The position numbers and the translations under genes were made by a program. A stretch of DNA of 64,000 nucleotides from Stenopsyche tienmushanensis (lineage: Eukaryota; Arthropoda; Insecta; Trichoptera; Stenopsychidae): contig WACJ01000125.1 in the NCBI GenBank assembly GCA_008973525.1, forward strand, positions 496,001-560,000, read 5' to 3'. The notes under the pieces were generated by a model, which saw only the letters and a list, made by a program, of their open reading frames with translations, made no database searches and had not been told where the DNA came from. This document shows positions 21,753-35,000 of this stretch, in pieces (the first letter of the stretch is position 1; every line of letters begins with the position of its first letter).

Positions 21753-24700
21753 ATGAACGAGAATAGTTTTGATGAACTGTTTATCCCAAAAGCTTCTAAA
21801 TTGAAGACAGTGGCACAGTTTTTTAAAGGAAAAAATGTGTTTATTACGGGAGCAACTGGTTTTATGGGAAAAGTTTTGGTGGAAAAGTTACTCTGGACTT
21901 GTGAAGATATAGGTAATATTTATCTATTGATTAGGCCCAAGAAAGGTTGTCTTCCGAGTAAAAGAATTGAAGATCTACTCAAATTGCCTGTAAGTAATAA
22001 TATACACAGTGTATCAGTGCATAAGTTTTTAAATGCATTTGAACAAAATTTTAATAAAACGTTGTTCAAAATTTCAGCATTTAATGATCAAAAAAGCAAA
22101 CTTTAACGCCAGATTTAATAAAATTATTATGATAAATTGGAAAACATATTTTTTAAATATTTATAAAATTATTGCATTATCAGTAACTTTGATTTGGCTT
22201 CAAAAATATATTAAATGATATTAAATGGATCTATGAGAAAAATATCTTAAATGAAAAGCATCTTATGATGTTTTTAAATATAGTTTCTTTTAAATCAAGG
22301 TATTAAACATTTAACTAATTCATCATTTAAACTTAGGTATTTGATAGATTGAAAGAGAAAAATCCAAAATGTTTCTCGAAGCTTATCCCAATTGTTGGAG
22401 ATGTTATGGAACAAGATCTTGGAATTTTTGAGGAGGACAAGCAACTTTTGCAATCAACTGTATCCATAGTATTTCATGTTGCATCATCTGTTCGGTTTGA
22501 CGATCCTTTGAAAAAAGCAATTCTGCTGAATGTCCGTGGGACAAGGGATGTTTTAGAGCTATCAAAAAAAATGGAAAATTTAGAGGTTTGAACATTTTTA
22601 TACGCATTATCTCAACGAAATGAAAACGTCTTTATCTCAATTAAAAGTTGAATAATAAATCTAAGGGTTTACATTTCTAATGCCTACATAGAATTAATTT
22701 TATCCTTTAGATGCTCGAAAATAAGTCGTTTTTCATGATTTTTATAATGGTGATAAAATAATCGTTTCATTTTAAATTTTTGACATTATTTTATTACAAC
22801 CTTAAAGTGCTAATTTATTTTTTTAAAAACAAAATGGCAGTATTATAACGTATTCCATTAGGCACCTTTTCTCGTGATATCAAATGACTCGCCACTTATG
22901 GAAAATTTCCTGTTAAACTGAAACCAAATTTAGAAATATTTTTTGATTTTTAATATGTGTAGGCAGTTAAATAAGCTATACAAATTAAAAAAATATATAA
23001 AATTAAAAATATAGTAGGCTTCTTAATTAAACTTTCATGTTTTTTACCATTTTCTTGATAATTTTTACCCCAAAAAATCATTTATTTACGCGAAAACCTT
23101 AAAACTTAGCTTGGTTGACTAGATAATATTATAGTGAGAAACATCCCAAAATTTCAGCCAGATCGATCAACAAATTTTTAAGCTGAAACTGGCGAACATT
23201 TTGAAAATGTAGTTTCGAGATAATCTCGTTTAAAGTTTCGATACGATAAAACTATCAATTATAGTGACTTATCGATCAATCAGTGACTACAGGAGCATAT
23301 AATAGATCTTCAGCTTTCTTAAAAAGTTGATTATCTTCGAGTAGCTATTGTTTTCGGCCTATGCGAGCTGCTTTTGTCTCAGAAAGACTCTTATGGTTCT
23401 GCCTCACTACCCGCGCTTCATCGGTATTTTCAGCAAAGACTCTACAGTAGGTGCCAATAATTATATTTAATATATTCATCATCTTCAAAATAAAGTTGTA
23501 ATTGTTATTAAATATCTCAGCAGCAATGTAAGTTGATTTTTAAATGATTTTTACACCAGAAGGCTTTGGAGCCAGTAGCCAAACCGTCGATTTAAAAAAT
23601 TCATTAGCATTTTGGGTATGGCCATCCAAGCACCTTTGAAGTAATTTATCCCTGATAGATTTTTTGAACGTTGTTAAGGGTTTGCCCCCCTTAAATATAA
23701 TTGCAATTAAAGCAAGCATATATCTTAAGCATTAGTATTATATTGTAATATAAATAGTACACTAATGTTACAATTTGTTTGTATCTTTAATTATTGACTT
23801 CAAATCAAATAGGTTTTAGTTTATGTATCAACTTCATATTGCAATTGTGATAAACAAATAATAGAAGAACGAGTATATCCTTCAGATGTCGATTGGAAAA
23901 TGTTGATTAAACTAGCAGAATCAAACAACGAGAGCATCTTGAATATCATTCAGCCAAAGTATTAATCCAGTCATTTCAAATCAACACACACGTCTGCCAT
24001 ATATATAATTTAAAAATGATTTTAGAATACTTATGAAAAGACCAAACACTTATACCTTTACAAAGTTCATGGCGGAAAATATTATTAATGATTATGCTGC
24101 TGAAATACCATCTGTTATATTTAGACCTTCTATTGGTGAGTCAGATATTATCAAAATTTCAATTTAATCACCCCATTTAAATTCATCCTGTTACTTTTAT
24201 CTTATCTAATGTTCTTACCATTTCATACATTTAATCCTAAATTTGAATATTTACTATATCTAAATTATGAAAAAATGTATATAATTTGTACATTTATATG
24301 ATTTACAGTCACGTTTTGTATCGAAGAGCCAATTCCAGGCTGGGTTGATAATCTAAATGGTCCAATAGGCTTGGGTGTTGGAGTTGCATCAGGCGTTCTT
24401 AGAGTTTTGTATGGAGATGCAAGTTGTATACCTGATTACATGCCATGCGACCGCGCAATAAATGGACTTATAATTTCTGCATGGCTAAGAGGCGTGAGCA
24501 AATCAAACAAATGGTATGGCCTAAATAGAATAAACATGAAAGCCTTAAATAAAAATATGCAGTCAGTCATTTGTCAATTGTTGAATTTGTAGTCAAGTCA
24601 TCAACGGTGCATCTGGAGACAAAAAGAAAACATCGACTAACTTCATAACTCAGTTTGCAGATGAAACTATAAGAACAATGCCATTAAGTAGAATATTGTG

Positions 24701-25533
24701 GTATCCTTCATTTTTAGTGACTAAAAATAAGACAATTTACCACTTGATGATTTTATTCACACATATTTTACCAGCGATGTTACTTGATTTTATCTTCCGT
24801 CTGAAAGGAATGAAACTAAGGTATTTTTCAAACATTAATAATTAACTCACCCTCAAATAGATTTAACATTATTTATATTAAATAAATTACAAAATATGGA
24901 ATATATTTGTTTTTTGAAACCATGGTAGTTTAGTTTGGTTAAAAACCATGGTAGTTTGGGATTCCTACCCACTAAAACCCCCACTGACCCCCTTGGAATC
25001 CGCTTTCGCATTGCTTCAAGGGGGTGGGTATGTTTTTCTTTGTTAAAATTTGTTAAAATAGAACCATAAATAAGTATATGTTGATTTTGTATTTGTAGTT
25101 TAATGCAGATGTACAGAAAAATATTCATAGCAAATAACGCAATAGCCTATTTTATCTGTAACGATTGGCAAATTTTAACCAATAATTACGAATCTATGAA
25201 AAACTACATGACAAAAGATGATCAAGAAACTTTCAAATATAATATTGACGACATAAACGAGGTCGATGCCTTAAAACTTGGTATGTACGGTTGTAAAAAA
25301 TATATTTTTAAAGAAGATGTTGGTGACGCTGCTATCAAAGCTGATAAAATATATTTAAATAGGTAAGTATAATAAAATAAACACATTATTATATGATTTA
25401 CTGTATTGTGATTTATATGAATATTGTGCTTCGTTTTAGGTTGTATTGGATAGACCGCACGTTGAAAATCGCTGGTTTTATTATAATGGCATGGTATTTA
25501 TTTAGTTTCAATCTTAATTATTTCTTTCACTAA
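21753..25533 (+). CDS. Fatty acyl-CoA reductase, array copy 3 (FAR3)
   Basis: Exons: 21753-21989, 22337-22585, 23813-23958, 24026-24135, 24309-24513, 24593-24820, 25099-25362, 25440-25533; 510 residues. The start at 21753 is preferred over the in-frame ATG at 21681 because it gives the same N-terminal length as the other copies. [15 protein letters not shown] puts TGATGFMG at 32-39, and the active-site YTFTK is at 220-224. The exon 3 and exon 6 donors are weak (GTATTA, GTATTT) but fixed by frame and alignment. The last exon is the shortest in the array, ending FNLNYFFH, so the hydrophobic tail is short. FAR3 and FAR4 are closest to each other ([19 protein letters not shown]). Intron 2 is 1.2 kb; intron 6 holds a LINE scrap. 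Confidence 0.92.
22586..23812. other. FAR3 intron 2, possible old interspersed repeat
   Basis: Non-coding. The block from about 22680 to 23700 is less AT-rich than the rest of the intron and contains a CGAGATAATCTCG palindrome, looking like an old interspersed repeat. I recognised no terminal repeats or protein motifs. Confidence 0.3.
24945..25040 (-). mobile_element. Scrap of R1-like LINE 3' UTR in FAR3 intron 6
   Basis: CCCACTAAAACCCCCACTGA and GCATTGCTTCAAGGGGGTGG resemble the 3' UTR of LINE B as read on the + strand (CCCACTAAACCCGCCCTTG and CATTGCTTCGGGAGGACAGG at 13255-13325). ACCATGGTAGTTT occurs twice just before it (24919-24931 and 24945-24957), possibly a tandem duplication from the insertion. 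Confidence 0.5.
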
Positions 25534-26480
25534 TAAGAGACTGAGGTTTTGAAAACCCATAAAATTATATTTTGTTCGGCAGATTTTTTGAATTTTTTGA
25601 TTGAAATTATTTTTTTGTACAGTAAAATAAAATAAATTTCAATATAATAAATAATCAAAATCATTATGATTTTAAATACTTTTTATTAATTGAAACGCTT
25701 ATTAATGTTGTAACGTTTGTTCATGTCGATAACTTAAAAAAATGGTTGTTTACATCTACTAAACCTTTAGATGTAGAGATGGAAATTAGTTTATTTTTTA
25801 TATATTAAAAAAAAAACTTTCCAATTCAAGTGAAAACTTATTAACCCCTTAAAGTGGTAAGACACAATGTTGTGTCCGAATTCCAATGACTCATTAAGAG
25901 TATTCTTACACGTTGAGCTCGGAGACGGACAGAACCGGAATGTCTCGTACATTGAGTTTGGAGAGAAACGAAGAGATTATCTTGCAGGCCGGAGATTCGA
26001 ATGGGAGACAAAGACGGATAGTGTATCTTGTGTACATCGTACGATTGTATAGATCGTTAACCCAAATTTATACTATAAATATACAATTTTTTCCCATATT
26101 TTATATAAACAGAAACGTAGTAGAAAGTAGAGAATACTAAATATCATTAGCTTTTCATCGAAGGTAATATGAACATTTCAAATTCATAAATAGTGATCGG
26201 ATGATATCTTGCCCTAGTTCAAGCAATATGTATATTTCATAGTATGCTAATTTTCACACACATAGATAAACTAGTAAATGATTATATCGTTCATGGGTCA
26301 AAAATGTTGTTTCTGCTGTGTGTACTTATAAGTATTAATTATTTAACTTATTAACACACAAAGAGCCAGAGAATGCATATTCATTTTAATAATCTATTTA
26401 ATGTTTAATAGTGTGTACTTTAAAGAACATGCATTTCACCGCCATTTAGCTGTTAGATCAGGTTTGTCATAGGAATAACG
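25534..26480. other. Intergenic DNA between FAR3 and FAR4
   Basis: Contains AATAAA at 25631, a plausible FAR3 poly(A) signal. A less AT-rich block at 25843-26060 begins TTAACCCCTTAAAGTGG, possibly another piggyBac-type miniature-element end. Its short frames (25867-26052) match nothing I know. FAR4's promoter should lie in the last few hundred bases. Confidence 0.35.
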
Positions 26481-28748
26481 ATGATGACTGTGAAAGATAT
26501 TTTCAATGGGACGAGTATCCCAGCACCGACCGCTGTTACGACCGTTGCAGATTTTTTTAAAGGAAAAAATGTGTTTATTACGGGTGCAACTGGTTTTATG
26601 GGAAAAGTTTTAATGGAAAAATTGCTATGGGCATGTGAAGATATAGGAAATTTATATATTTTAATAAGACCCAAAAAAGGTCACGTTCCCAGCAAAAGAA
26701 TAGAGGATTTACTTAAATTGCCTGTGAGTAATTTATACTAGATTTACATTCTAACAATATCAATAACATATTTTAAATACACTAAACATAATTTTTCTTC
26801 AGGTTTTTGATAGACTGCGAGAAAAGGAACCAAAACGCTTTTCAAAAATTATTCCTATCGTTGGGGATGTCATGGAAAATGGTCTTGGTATAAATGACCA
26901 GGACAGATCGCTTCTGGAGTCATCCATAACTGTTGTATTTCACGTCGCAGCATCTGTTCGTTTCGATGACCCTTTAAAAAGAGCAATACTCATGAATGTC
27001 CGTGGAACTAGAGAAGTTGTAATGCTAGCTAGAAATATGAAAAAATTAACGGTTTGTTATTTTTATAAAAACAGTAGAAATATATATTGCATCCACATAT
27101 TTTTACAAATTCAAACAAATATATTTTGCATGTGTGACATGATATAGGCATTAGTGTATGTGTCGACGTCTTATTGTAACTGCGATCAAAAAGTTATTGA
27201 AGAAAGAGTTTATCCTTCTAACATTGATTGGAATATGATGATCAAAGTGGCGGAAACAATCAATGAAAATACTTTAAAAATAATCGAACCAAAGTAAGAC
27301 AGCTATCTGTATGTGCATATATTTTGATTAAAACTTGGATAAACGTTTTTATTTTCTTAGAATCATTCATGGCAAGCCAAATACTTATACGTTTACAAAG
27401 TTCTTGGCAGAAAATATCATAAACGATTTTGCTGCTGAAATACCTTCTATAATATTTAGACCTTCAATTGGTGAGTCGTCAGTCAATCATATTTAAAAAG
27501 GCTTATTAGTTTTTAAATATATTCTATAAAAAACATCTAATGCCGTCCGAGGAGCTTTATCACAATATTTTGATCTAGTAATATATTTTTCTTTACATAA
27601 ATCCTATTTTTTTAGTTATTCATTGCATGAAAGAACCAATTCCTGGATGGGTAGACAATCTTAATGGTCCTGTTGCATTAGGAATTGGTATCGTCACTGG
27701 AATTCTTCATGTATTGCTAGGGGATACTAATTGTCTTCCTGATTATATGCCATGTGACCGTGCAATCAATGGACTTGTTGTATCTGCATGGTATCGAGGT
27801 GTAAACAAATCAAACACTTGGTATTAACTTTATACACTTTTGCTTAATGATTATACTTTTGAAACATAAATGATTTTTTCTGTCTTTTTCAGTCTTGTCA
27901 TTAATGGTGCATCTGGAGGTGATAAAAATACTTCCATCAACTTTTTATCCACAATTGCTTTTAAAGCGTTAAGTGAAATTCCACCGAATCGATTTCTATG
28001 GTATCCTTCATATATAATAACAACTAACAAATTTGTTTATTTCCTGATGGTATTGTTCACACATATTATACCAGGAACTATCGTAGACATATTTCTTCGT
28101 CTCAAAGGGATTAAATTTAGGTATTTTCTATATGAGTTCTTAATAATATCTGTACAAACTATTGTTAATTTTGCATTTATACTCCTTAATATACAAACTA
28201 TGCATGTTAATAATTTCGAATATACACCAAGCTAACTTATTATTAATTAATATTAATAATTGATCTATTTACTTTTAGCTTAATGACACTCTACAGAAAA
28301 ATTTATGTGGCTAGTAATGCTTTATCATATTTTTTGACTAACGATTGGAAGATTTTAACCACAAATTTTCAACTAATGAGTAGTTTTATGACGAGAAGTG
28401 ATCAAAATAATTTCAAATGTAACTTAGACGATTTAAATGAATACGAAGGAATATGGATCGGAGCAATTGGCTATAAGAAATATATTTTCAAGGATGATTT
28501 AAGTGAAAATGCGTTAAAAAGAGCAAAGAAAAATTTTAATAGGTACGATTTATATTCCTGCTGCTTGAAATTACTTCCTATTTTAAATTTCTATAAAATT
28601 ATTTCTAAATTACAGAATGTTTTGGGTTGATCGAACATTAAAATGTCTTCTACTATTATCACTAGGATGGTTTTTGTGCAAGTTTAATATGCAATATTTA
28701 TTGCTAGTTATTTTTTATTTAATGTATAAAATGAACTATGCTCAATAA
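26481..28748 (+). CDS. Fatty acyl-CoA reductase, array copy 4 (FAR4)
   Basis: The most compact copy, with no transposon in its introns. Exons: 26481-26723, 26803-27051, 27148-27293, 27361-27470, 27616-27820, 27893-28120, 28279-28542, 28616-28748; 525 residues. TGATGFMG is at 34-41 and the active-site YTFTK at 222-226. Two adjacent ATGs (26481 and 26484) could serve as start. The C-terminal domain has PPNRFLWYPSYIITTNK, then a hydrophobic last exon (LLLSLGWFL, LLVIFYLMY) that probably spans the membrane; this is the longest tail of the array. AATAAA at 28744 overlaps the stop codon; a further candidate lies near 28987. Confidence 0.94.
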
Positions 28749-29858
28749 AAATAATTGGAGTTTTATAATGCTTTTACAATAGAAGAAGAAAAATGAACAC
28801 AATACCAATATTATATACCAATGCTCTAGCAAGAAAATGGTGTTTTTGTGAAAGAAGCGTGGATCCACAAATCTGAATTATTCAAGTACAATGCATCATT
28901 GCATATTTGTGTTGGAATTTTATTTATAATATTTAAGGAATGGTTCCTATATTATATTATGTTATTAGGATGTAATTCGTAACCTAAATAAAATGTTTAA
29001 TTTTCAACATAAGCAGATATTTTTTTAAATTTTTTGCTATATTTTTGCAGAATATTTTTTTTATAAGAACATTTTTAATTTAGCAAAAAAATGGACTTTC
29101 ATCCAGTGTTTCCTTATATCCTTTTTTCAATTAAAAATAGAAACGTATATAACAACTGAACTAATTAAATATCTATCATATGGTACTTTTAAGGAAAACT
29201 ACAACAAATTAATTTAATAATTTAATTAACATGACAAGATTACATTTATTTTAAAAAAATAATAATAAGCTGATACCTCACCTTTATGGGAAATTAAATA
29301 AGCTTGGGGAATAGATGGAAAAAAAACCCATGATAAATTTGTGAAAATGTTTTAAGAATGTTTATGATGCATTTAGATAATATATCATAAAGTGTGCCAG
29401 AACATGTGTTACCAATTAGAGTATAATATTTCAAATCTTAAACAGTTTTTAATGAAGTATGCCAATAAAAGATTAACGGAGAGTCCTTTTCAGCACTTCT
29501 ATCTAAATTACGACCTGAACAGATCCTTACTTTCTCATGGTCATTCATTGCTCCAAGTAAACTTTACCTTCAAACAAACACGATCTTTTTGTATTTGAAA
29601 AAACTCATCTGATATTAAAATCGTAGGGAGAGCTTCACTTGGATAAGCGCATTTCTATTCATTATAAGATACACAACATTTCAAATATTTGCTCATAATT
29701 AAAACAATCAATTGAAATGTGTCTAATAATAGGCGCTTAATAAAAAAGAATGCTTTATTATCATTGATTTTACCGCCACAATATTGAAATATTAGTAACA
29801 TTTGTTCTGGTGATGATGTGTGTAAAAAATACTAATATTAAAATTTCAACAGCACATT
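28749..29858. other. Intergenic DNA after FAR4
   Basis: AT-rich sequence including the likely FAR4 3' UTR. The short frame at 29392-29598 matches nothing known and is not supported as a gene. Confidence 0.35.
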
Positions 29859-29890
29859 TAATATGTAAATGCAAATGCATTTACATATTA
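29859..29890. repeat. Perfect hairpin, 14-bp arms with 4-base loop
   Basis: TAATATGTAAATGC and its exact reverse complement, separated by AAAT. It lies just beyond the end of dispersed-repeat copy 2 and may mark that repeat's true end or be chance AT-rich symmetry. Confidence 0.7.
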
Positions 29891-29934
29891 TATAATGATC
29901 TAACGATCAATGAATTATTGGCATATTTAGATGA

Positions 29935-30445
29935 TTTTGCCACAGGCTTAACTGGTCTCGGGACGCAAAACGCAAAATACCGACCCGGTCGAGAGTCGCA
30001 CATGGTTTTTATTTTATTTGACTATTCTACTTTACATGAATCAACACTTGATTGACTTTGTCCGTTTTTATAATATGTACTAAGTTATCTTATCCTTCTT
30101 TTCTGCGTTATCGCTGAAACAATGGGTCGATCTAGCCAGCATAAGCCTGCAATAAAATAAAGACAACAATATTTTCGACCGATTGTAAAATTTAAACAAC
30201 CCATCCGATCAGTCTTATTTGGACAACTAAGTTTTGTAGTGAGAGTTAGTAATCTTTCTGTAGATATATTCAAGTGTGAAGTCCAATCGCGTGGCGCTCA
30301 TTCGTTATATCAGCGGTCCGAAAAGCGGACCGATTGGACACACAGACCTTGTGACCACTCTGTTCTCTTTTAGGGCTTTTTGCGGCATTTTCTATAATCT
30401 GTACGATTACGAAAACTCCCCAACGTACATAGGTGGCTTGCACCA
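29935..30445 (-). repeat. Dispersed repeat, copy 2 (inverted relative to 18600-19035)
   Basis: Reverse-complement match to copy 1, including GGTCCGCTTTTCGGACC (a 7-bp stem with 5-base loop), GACTGATCGGATGGGTTGTT and CTTATGCTGGCTAG. It is somewhat longer than copy 1 on the left side. The frame corresponding to the signal-peptide-like ORF of copy 1 is broken here. Confidence 0.7.
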
Positions 30446-30629
30446 AATGAGATCGCAAACAAGCCTAGGAGGGCAGGGCTTAATGACGATTTGTGCTAAT
30501 CAACACTGATACAGTAATAAATTGATATGTTTTATCAATGTTCATGCATAAATGTACAATTTGAACCATGTAATGATGTTTAACTACTGATTTATGGGAT
30601 TTGTGGAATAAAAGGACCAAGAATGAAAG

Positions 30630-30914
30630 ATGATGTATTTACTACAACTCGACTCTAATAATGGGTATATCAATATGAAATATAATATACACGGGCTTCA
30701 GAGTTTCATATGGTGTACCAAATACATATCATAGTAGCGCGCGAGTATTTTTAACACGATTCTTAACGTGAAAGAACATACTTTTTAAAATTATTTCTGA
30801 TCAAACGAGTAATTTTAAGCTAGTTATAAACATAAGACAAACAATAGAGCAAATGTGTTCGGATATTCGGAATGCACGTTCATCCCGATATGCGTCGCGC
30901 ATTGAAAGGGTTAA
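30630..30914. repeat. piggyBac-type miniature element
   Basis: Shares GATGTATTTACTACAACTCG and the TCTAATAATGGG block with 17080-17180. It ends in GAAAGGGTTAA at 30904-30914, the inverse of a TTAACCCTTTC end. The left terminus is unclear. Confidence 0.5.
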
Positions 30915-31289
30915 CGTGTTTAATTGCTTTCGTTTTTTGCAGAATAGGTCGGAAGCTTGGGTTTAAGATATTAAAGTATTGCATTTGAATAAAATTCATG
31001 GATATTCGATTCCCATTGTTGAAAAATAAATAAATTTGTGGTGTTATAAATATATAATTTAATCCATATATTTGCATATAAAAACCCTTTATCTATAAAT
31101 ACATTGCTTAAATTAACATTGATTATGGCAGGATTTCTCAAACTTTTCCTGCTACGAAATACAAGTACCTTGTTTGTTTTCTAGAATAGGTAATAAAATG
31201 AGAAAAAAACATTGATTATTTATTTAGTAATTAATAAAATAAAATAAATAGCTAATGAATTAAGGTACAAGAAACACTCTTATACGTTT

Positions 31290-31370
31290 AGGCAATCCTG
31301 CGGTTAAGCGATTGGACTCGTAACTCAATCATCTTGGGTTCGAGCCCTATAATAGATGTGGTTGGCGACC
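31290..31370 (+). repeat. tRNA-derived SINE head
   Basis: A box-A-like CTGCGGTTAAGCGATTGG is followed, about 35 bases later, by a perfect box B, GGTTCGAGCC (31337-31346), the RNA polymerase III promoter pair of a tRNA. The acceptor-stem halves do not pair convincingly, so this is a SINE or tRNA pseudogene rather than a working tRNA. Confidence 0.55.
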
Positions 31371-32084
31371 ACATTTTTAAAAACATATATACGCCATGAA
31401 AAACCATAACCAAATAACCAAAATGGTTAGCAATGGTCCCATAAAAAAATCGCTAAAAGTCACCTCAAAAAAAATTCTTATTTTTATATTTTGTTTTTAA
31501 ACCTTGACTAGCAATTTTATGACACCTCGTGTACTGTTCTGGAATACCGCTTTGCAAAATCTACCCCTTAAGAACAAAATAAGGAAAACTTAAATTCTAT
31601 TTCGGCATACAATTATATCCAAACGCAGTTTTAAAAAAATATCTCCAAAAATATATGGAACTAATACCATGTGAATAATACACGAATAGTTTCAATTTAA
31701 GTTCAATTAAATTATAACAGCATAGAGTCACTTCTTGTGGAACATGTAATATTTACGCAACTTTGTTTCATCCAGAATTGATTAATGCTGAGGGTCGGGA
31801 TTGGATGAACGAAATATGTGATATCTCTTTCGTGCTGGGAATATCATTAAGTTTGGTTATTTTATAATTTCTCTGTAGAGTGTAGGCCATTCCAAGTGTG
31901 CAAGGAGCACTTATTGACTCCGCGAAACATAGGTTGGGAAACTCCAGACCGTGAAATACTTATATTTGAATTAGGATAATAAGTGCTCACTCCCTCTTCG
32001 TCAGTGGTCTAAAAGGGATGTGTTGGTTTAAAAAAGTCTTTATAAAATATAGAGGAAATTTTTAATATACCCAAGTCGATTGCT
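31371..32084. other. Upstream flank of FAR5
   Basis: AT-rich intergenic DNA and the FAR5 promoter region. The block 31760-31990 is less AT-rich, with no recognisable frame. Confidence 0.3.
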
Positions 32085-35000
32085 ATGGTTTCTATAGCGA
32101 ATTTTTTTGAGGGAAAATGTGTTTTCGTTACGGGCGCTACTGGGTTTTTGGGAAAAGTCCTGATAGAAAAATTGCTGTGGGCTTGTGAAAATATTGATAA
32201 AATTTTCATCTTAATAAGATCCAAAAATGGATTACATCAAAAGCAGAGACTGGAAGATATAATATCATTGCCGGTGAGTATATACACATTAGGGAGGTCT
32301 TTATTTGGCAAAAAAAAAAAATTCGAATATTCGACCGGTCAATCTCTTATTTGTTTTTCCACCCTAAAAAAATATTTATATAGCGTTGATTTTTATGTAT
32401 TAGAATATTTCTTTCTGTAAGCTTTTACTAACAAAAGCAAATATTGCTTTTGCTCTTCGTCGATTGTCATCAATTTATTATATTCCTTCATTAAGGCAAC
32501 ACCACCCTCAGCTATATAATTCACTACCCGCATAAAATGGACAATTTTATTTGCAGTCTTAAAATCAGAGTCAACCTACCAAGTTTACAAATCTTTATTC
32601 AAAAACTGTGATGAAATGTGAGAGAATTAGTATCTGGAAAAATTGTAAAGAGTTGCTAGTCACAAAGTCTTCTATGCTTTTTTCGGTGATGTATTCGAAA
32701 TCAATGCTTTTCTTTTCGGGGAATCTTCTACACCTTCGACTCTTACCATATTCATCTACCATATTTTACTTATTTTTAACTGAAAGTTTATCGTCAAAAA
32801 ATGCAAAAGACACCAACTCTTTCGACAAGTACCGTACATGACCCAATATTTTTTTCATGGAAACTTTGGCCATTGTTTGGTTCAAAGATACCAGGTATTT
32901 TAATAATTGTAAGTCGTTTCTTGATACTGAATATCCGACAGGGTTTGAAACCAGTATTTTATATATATTACGACTGTAAAAAGACAAATATCGTTCACTG
33001 TTTTCATTTCCTTTTTCGTCGGTTTAAATTGAAAAAAAAAATTAAGTAACACATAGCTTTAGCCATCCATTTAGCACGGTGAAGACCAGCAGACCTCCTA
33101 AATGAAACTCCCTTTTCAGGAATCCCTTACAAGTAAATTATGGAAAGATTCAATAACTCTTTATAGTCATCTCGAGGTTGATACACTTGAAGTTGTTTTT
33201 GATATCCTGTCTGCAGTAACATTTTCTATGATTTTTGAGGACATAGTATCATAAATTACTGTTTTATAATCACTTTGATCAATTTTGTCCCAGTTCTTCT
33301 TAAACCTTTTAAATAATTGGATATCAGGAACACTAAACGGACCGAGCGATTAATTCACTACAGTTTGTAATATAATTACCATTTTACGATGACGATAAAC
33401 TAGGCAAATCATATCTTTTCCCATTTTCTGCTCCAGAAGAACGCAAACTCCATTTATCAAGCCGGTGTTTACAGCTGTAGGGCTAAAACATAAACGTAAT
33501 ACTTCACCAATAGATTGTAACTTTGACTGATGCAGATTTGGTGTTGATTGATCTATAAGCTAAATTTTGGTTTTATTTTTAATTAATAAACTCTCGTCAC
33601 TGCTTATGGATGCCATGATACGTTGAAATAAGTACGTATAATTGGGAAAACAAAAAGCGCATGTTCTCGCTAATGACTGAATTTGAAGTGAGGAGCAGGG
33701 CAGCGCTCAATCTCAATACGTACCCGCAGGAAAGAATTATGAACGGGGGAAGGGGAGGAGGGTTGACTGTAGTGAAGTAGTGAATCTTTCTGCGTGCTAT
33801 TCTACTTCAAAGTAAACTAATAAACATACAAGAATCAATAAGTCAGATTAATAATTTAGTGGCCATACAACGTTTTTGAAAACGTCTGAAACTTTGACTT
33901 ATGGTAGTGACCTCTAAAATCTTTTTTTTTTAATAAAAAAACAGAAAATCATAAGGACGTGGTGACCACCCAATGTTTTGAAAGTCGAAAAATAAGGACC
34001 ACCCTAAAACACATACTTAATTTGATATAAGTTATCTTATGCTTCAATAGCATAAGAAATATATTTAAGTCAAGTATCTTTTTTAAATAGCTACAAACAA
34101 TTTTTGCACAGGTATTCGATAGATTGAGAAAACGAAATCCAAAATGTTTCGAGAAGCTTGTACCAATTCTGGGGGATGTCAAGGAGGAAAATCTTGGAAT
34201 CAACGATGAAGACAGAAAATTGTTGGAATCTTCCGTGTCAATTGTATTCCATGCTGCGTCATCAGTGAGATTCGACGACACTTTAAAGAAATCCGTATTT
34301 ATAAACGTTCGGGGTACCAGAGACATTATGGATTTAGTAAAAAATATGCCGAAATTAGAGGTCTGTAAATGTAAAGCATGTTAGCAATAAAAATCTGGAT
34401 TAAATAACTTATTAAACATAATGTACGTCTCTTTTAGATCTGTGTCTATGTCTCGACATCCTATTGTATTTGTGATAGAAAAGTAATTGATGAGCAAGTG
34501 TACCCATCGGATATTGGTTGGGATGTAATGATCAAAATAGCAGAAACCGTCGACGAACACGCGTTAAAAATATTGGAACCAAAGTAAATAAAAACTTAAA
34601 TAATCAAAATAAACACTACTTATATATATATCAAATTAAAAAATATTTGCATTTTCAGAATTCTCTTGAATAAGCCCAATACTTACACGTTTACAAAGTT
34701 TCTTGCTGAAAATATCGTGAAGGATTATTCTGCCAATTTACCCTGTATCATATTTCGGCCGTCAATTGGTCAGTATATATATTGTATGATTTAATTTTAA
34801 ATAACTTTTATTTCAATATTTTTATTTTATTTTATAGTAACTAGTTGCAATAACGAACCCGTCGTTGGATGGATTGAAAATCTTAATGGTATAATGGGGT
34901 TTGCCGCTGGTTACTCTTCGGGAGTCCTTCATGCCATTTATGGAAACTTGGATGGCATCCCAGATTTAATTCCTTGTGATCGATTAATAAATGGCCTTAT

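Noticed and set aside
31290..31370. Functional tRNA gene
   Set aside because: Box B is perfect, but the acceptor and anticodon stems do not pair well; a SINE head fits better.
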